From Cognatishimia sp. 1_MG-2023 (GTDB lineage Bacteria; Pseudomonadota; Alphaproteobacteria; Rhodobacterales; Rhodobacteraceae), in assembly GCF_030548175.1 (NCBI RefSeq), contig NZ_JAUORX010000001.1, positions 496,001-560,000 of the forward strand: a stretch of DNA of 64,000 bases. The letters are read 5' to 3'. The notes under the pieces are model-generated. The model saw only the letters and a list, made by a program, of their open reading frames with translations, was not told the DNA's origin and did not search any database. Made by a program: the position numbers and the translations under genes. Positions 62,459-64,000 of the stretch are shown piece after piece. Within the stretch, counting starts at the first letter, position 1, and every line of letters begins with the position of its first letter.

Positions 62459-62887
62459 TTATCCGCGCAGCACCCAGTTCAGGATGGCTGGTGTTGGCAT
62501 GACGCCGGCTTGGCGTGATTTTTCGCGGCCGCCTTGGAAATGCGCCAAAAGCGGAATGCCTTTGATCCGGTAGGTTTGGCTGGCCTTTGGGTATTCTTCG
62601 GTGTTGAGTTTCACCAAACGCGCCTTGCCTTTTAGGGTGCCGGAGGCTGCTTGAAATTGGGGGCCCATTTGACGGCATGGCCCGCACCACGGCGCCCAGA
62701 AATCCACGATCAGAGGCACGTCATCGTTGCGGGCGGCTTTTTGCAGGGTGGCATAGTCAATTTCAGTGACCTTTCCCGTAATCAGACGCGCGCCGCAGGT
62801 GCCGCATTTGGCGGTGTCATCTAGGCGTTCTTCGGGAACCCGATTGACCTGTCCGCAGTCCAAGCATGTAAGTTTCTTTCCCGCCAT
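62459..62887 (-). CDS. trxC: Thioredoxin 2 with N-terminal zinc site
   Basis: This 142-residue protein has two zinc CxxC pairs (C8-C11 and C28-C31: TCLDCGQ, KCGTCGA) and the thioredoxin fold with active site W67-C68-G-P-C71 (DFWAPWCGPCRQMGPQ), plus KGIPLLAHFQGGRE with the cis-proline. It reduces disulfides in the cytosol and its relatives respond to oxidative stress. I chose the ATG at 62887; the frame stays open to 63118 in unrelated sequence. Confidence 0.94.
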   Translation of the reverse strand: MAGKKLTCLDCGQVNRVPEERLDDTAKCGTCGARLITGKVTEIDYATLQKAARNDDVPLIVDFWAPWCGPCRQMGPQFQAASGTLKGKARLVKLNTEEYPKASQTYRIKGIPLLAHFQGGREKSRQAGVMPTPAILNWVLRG

Positions 62888-62960
62888 TGTCGCCTCGTCT
62901 GATTGATGTGGGGCACATATAGGTGATGGGATGGCGGAAAAGAATGTGTTGTGGGTATTG

Positions 62961-63359
62961 TCACGCAAATTTGCGGTGAATGAGGCCGAGTAGGATGCCG
63001 AAAGTGCCAAATTGCAAGATGGTTGAGACGGCCTCGACACGTACCCATTGCAGGATTGAGGGGGCCGCGTATTTGGCGGGTTCCGCGAGGGATATGTAAG
63101 AGCCGAGGAACAGGCCAAAAGCCACGGCGATGAGGATGCCCTGCCCTAGTTGCACCTCTGGCCCGCGCCAGATGTGGAGTGCGGTGGTCATGATGATGCC
63201 TTGGATAATCATCGCGGCGATGCCCATGGGCATGATGGGTTGATCACGGGTGAAGGTCAGCGCGTCGTAATGGTTTTTGTTAAGCCAAAAGTGCGATCCC
63301 CCCTGCACTGCGAGGGTGATGACCATAAACGCGAGAACGGACAATGTGTGTTTGATCAT
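62961..63359 (-). CDS. Four-span membrane protein, unknown function
   Basis: This 132-residue protein has four hydrophobic segments (about 5-23, 44-65, 77-97, 104-125) with ALTFTRDQPIMPMGIAAMI between the first two. The family is not known to me. The ATG at 63359 overlaps the stop of the VOC gene (ATGA), so it is translated with that gene and probably shares its control. Confidence 0.78.
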   Translation of the reverse strand: MIKHTLSVLAFMVITLAVQGGSHFWLNKNHYDALTFTRDQPIMPMGIAAMIIQGIIMTTALHIWRGPEVQLGQGILIAVAFGLFLGSYISLAEPAKYAAPSILQWVRVEAVSTILQFGTFGILLGLIHRKFA

Positions 63360-63703
63360 TGGGCGGCTCGTTTCCACAGAGCGATGGGTGCGCCGCCGGG
63401 ATCGCGCAGGAATGTAGCAGTACCAGCAGGGCCAACGAGGTCTGCGGCGATGAGGGTTGCGCCGTTGGATGTGGCCTTGGCGGTTTCAACGGCGAGGTCA
63501 TCCACTTCGATATACGGCACCCAGCCAGCCACGCCGTCCATCGCATCGCATGTCGCAGCAAAGGGCATTTCAGCGCTGCCTGCGGTTTGGAAGGTCATGG
63601 GGCCGATGTCTTGCTGTGCCCAACCGAATGTTTTGGACAAGAAACTTTCTGTTTCGCGGCGCGCGGGACCGATGTTGTCAAACCATACAAAGGGGGATGG
63701 CAT
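63356..63703 (-). CDS. VOC (glyoxalase/dioxygenase-fold) family protein
   Basis: This 115-residue protein has the vicinal-oxygen-chelate repeat: FVWFDNIGPARRETESFLSK with an early acidic turn, VAGWVPYIEVDDLAVETAKA, and FLRDPGGAPIALWKRAAQ at the end. The metal ligands are not complete, so it may bind rather than convert a small molecule. The ATG at 63703 has GGAGAA upstream. It diverges from the HxlR regulator, which probably controls it. Confidence 0.87.
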   Translation of the reverse strand: MPSPFVWFDNIGPARRETESFLSKTFGWAQQDIGPMTFQTAGSAEMPFAATCDAMDGVAGWVPYIEVDDLAVETAKATSNGATLIAADLVGPAGTATFLRDPGGAPIALWKRAAQ

Positions 63704-63713
63704 GGGGTTCTCC

Positions 63714-63778
63714 AATTCACTTTTATTTTGCAAGTGAATTACAGGTAGCGCGAGTCGCTTTTAATTTGCAAGTCATTT
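63714..63778. promoter_or_regulatory. Two direct repeats between VOC gene and HxlR regulator
   Basis: CACTTTTATTTTGCAAGTGAATT (63718-63740) and CGCTTTTAATTTGCAAGTCATTT (63756-63778) share 18 of 23 positions and start 38 bp apart. The first also has palindromic ends AATTCACT and AGTGAATT. They lie in the divergent promoter region, where an HxlR-type dimer would be expected to bind. Confidence 0.65.
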
Positions 63779-63799
63779 TCTGCGCCCTACATTAAGGAC

Positions 63800-64000
63800 A
63801 TGAAAACGACTGACTCTCTTTGGCAAGGATGCCCGGTGCGTTATGCGGCTGGGATTTTTGGGGACAAATGGTGCTTTGTTCTGCTGCGCGATGTGTTGCT
63901 GCATGGCAAACGCTATTACGGTGATTTCCTGGGTTCAGAGGAAGGTATTTCAACGAACATCCTAGCTAACCGATTGGCACAGCTAGAGAAATCAGAGATG
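63800..64000 (+). CDS. HxlR-type winged-helix regulator, 3' end cut by window edge
   Basis: The first 67 codons are present, from an ATG with AAGGA upstream. WQGCPVRYAAGIFGDKWCFV, then LRDVLLHGKRYYGDFLGSEE and GISTNILANRLAQLEKSEM match the MarR-like HxlR domain, with the early cysteine that acts as a redox or aldehyde sensor in relatives. It is divergent from the VOC gene. I infer that it represses that gene and itself through the two repeats. Confidence 0.9.
   Translation, partial: MKTTDSLWQGCPVRYAAGIFGDKWCFVLLRDVLLHGKRYYGDFLGSEEGISTNILANRLAQLEKSEM

Overview
The window reads as chromosomal DNA of a marine alphaproteobacterium of the Rhodobacteraceae (Roseobacter group). The signs are an atpHAGDC operon without the F0 genes, a B12-dependent class II ribonucleotide reductase, a class I lysyl-tRNA synthetase, a roseobacter-type Hint-domain protein, a DUF1489 protein, a DUF2125 protein, an FNR-type box (TTGAT-N4-ATCAA) and an alphaproteobacterial preQ1-I riboswitch. 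I cannot name the genus. I found no tRNA, rRNA or CRISPR array.

Layout. 1-1224: cut-off Fe(III)-type ABC permease. 2289-16113: exopolysaccharide locus with Wzy-like polymerase, Wzz-like chain-length protein, LuxR-type response regulator, a fused TagA/CpsF glycosyltransferase plus priming sugar transferase, a small secreted sulfite-oxidase-fold protein, a large hybrid histidine kinase, a Wza-like export lipoprotein, a Wzx-like flippase and three glycosyltransferases. 16755-21720: nrdJ, DUF1489, DsbA-like isomerase, prs, H-type lectin protein. 21828-26712: F1 ATP synthase genes with an FNR-type box in front. 27083-31313: methyltransferase, gloB, clpA. 31364-36220: OmpA/MotB-like plus ExbB/MotA-like pair, chaC, DUF2125. 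36224-39813: extensin-family protein, prephenate dehydrogenase, hisC, rpsD. 40028-43587: Hint protein, LpxR-like protein, and a second response regulator plus sulfite-oxidase-fold protein. 43893-51320: gap, a small membrane protein, beta-helix protein, DUF4864, lysS, TerB-like, MYG1. 51444-53730: queCDEF behind a preQ1 riboswitch. 53800-59155: dacB, nadD, DUF1353, an AT-rich unknown gene, ettA. 59240-64000: AT-rich unknown gene, a RAYT transposase with GTAG-type REP palindromes, ydcH, dodecin, small membrane proteins, trxC, a VOC protein and a cut-off HxlR regulator.

The most interesting signal is a duplicated sensory module. Two homologous LuxR-type response regulators (5157-5771 and 42216-42824) each lie near a homologous secreted sulfite-oxidase-fold protein (7487-8002 and 43081-43587). 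Neither mature protein contains the cysteine that normally binds molybdenum. Each secreted-protein gene is preceded, 67 and 77 nt from its ATG, by a 20-bp palindrome with identical arms (ACCTATCC-N4-GGATAGGT). The first copy also carries a hybrid kinase and sits inside the exopolysaccharide locus. I infer a signalling circuit that controls surface polysaccharide. Other signals are a duplicated FNR-type promoter split by REP elements, a 51-bp hairpin repeat shared by two distant loci, and a stem that appears to bury the ribosome site of the small gene after gap.
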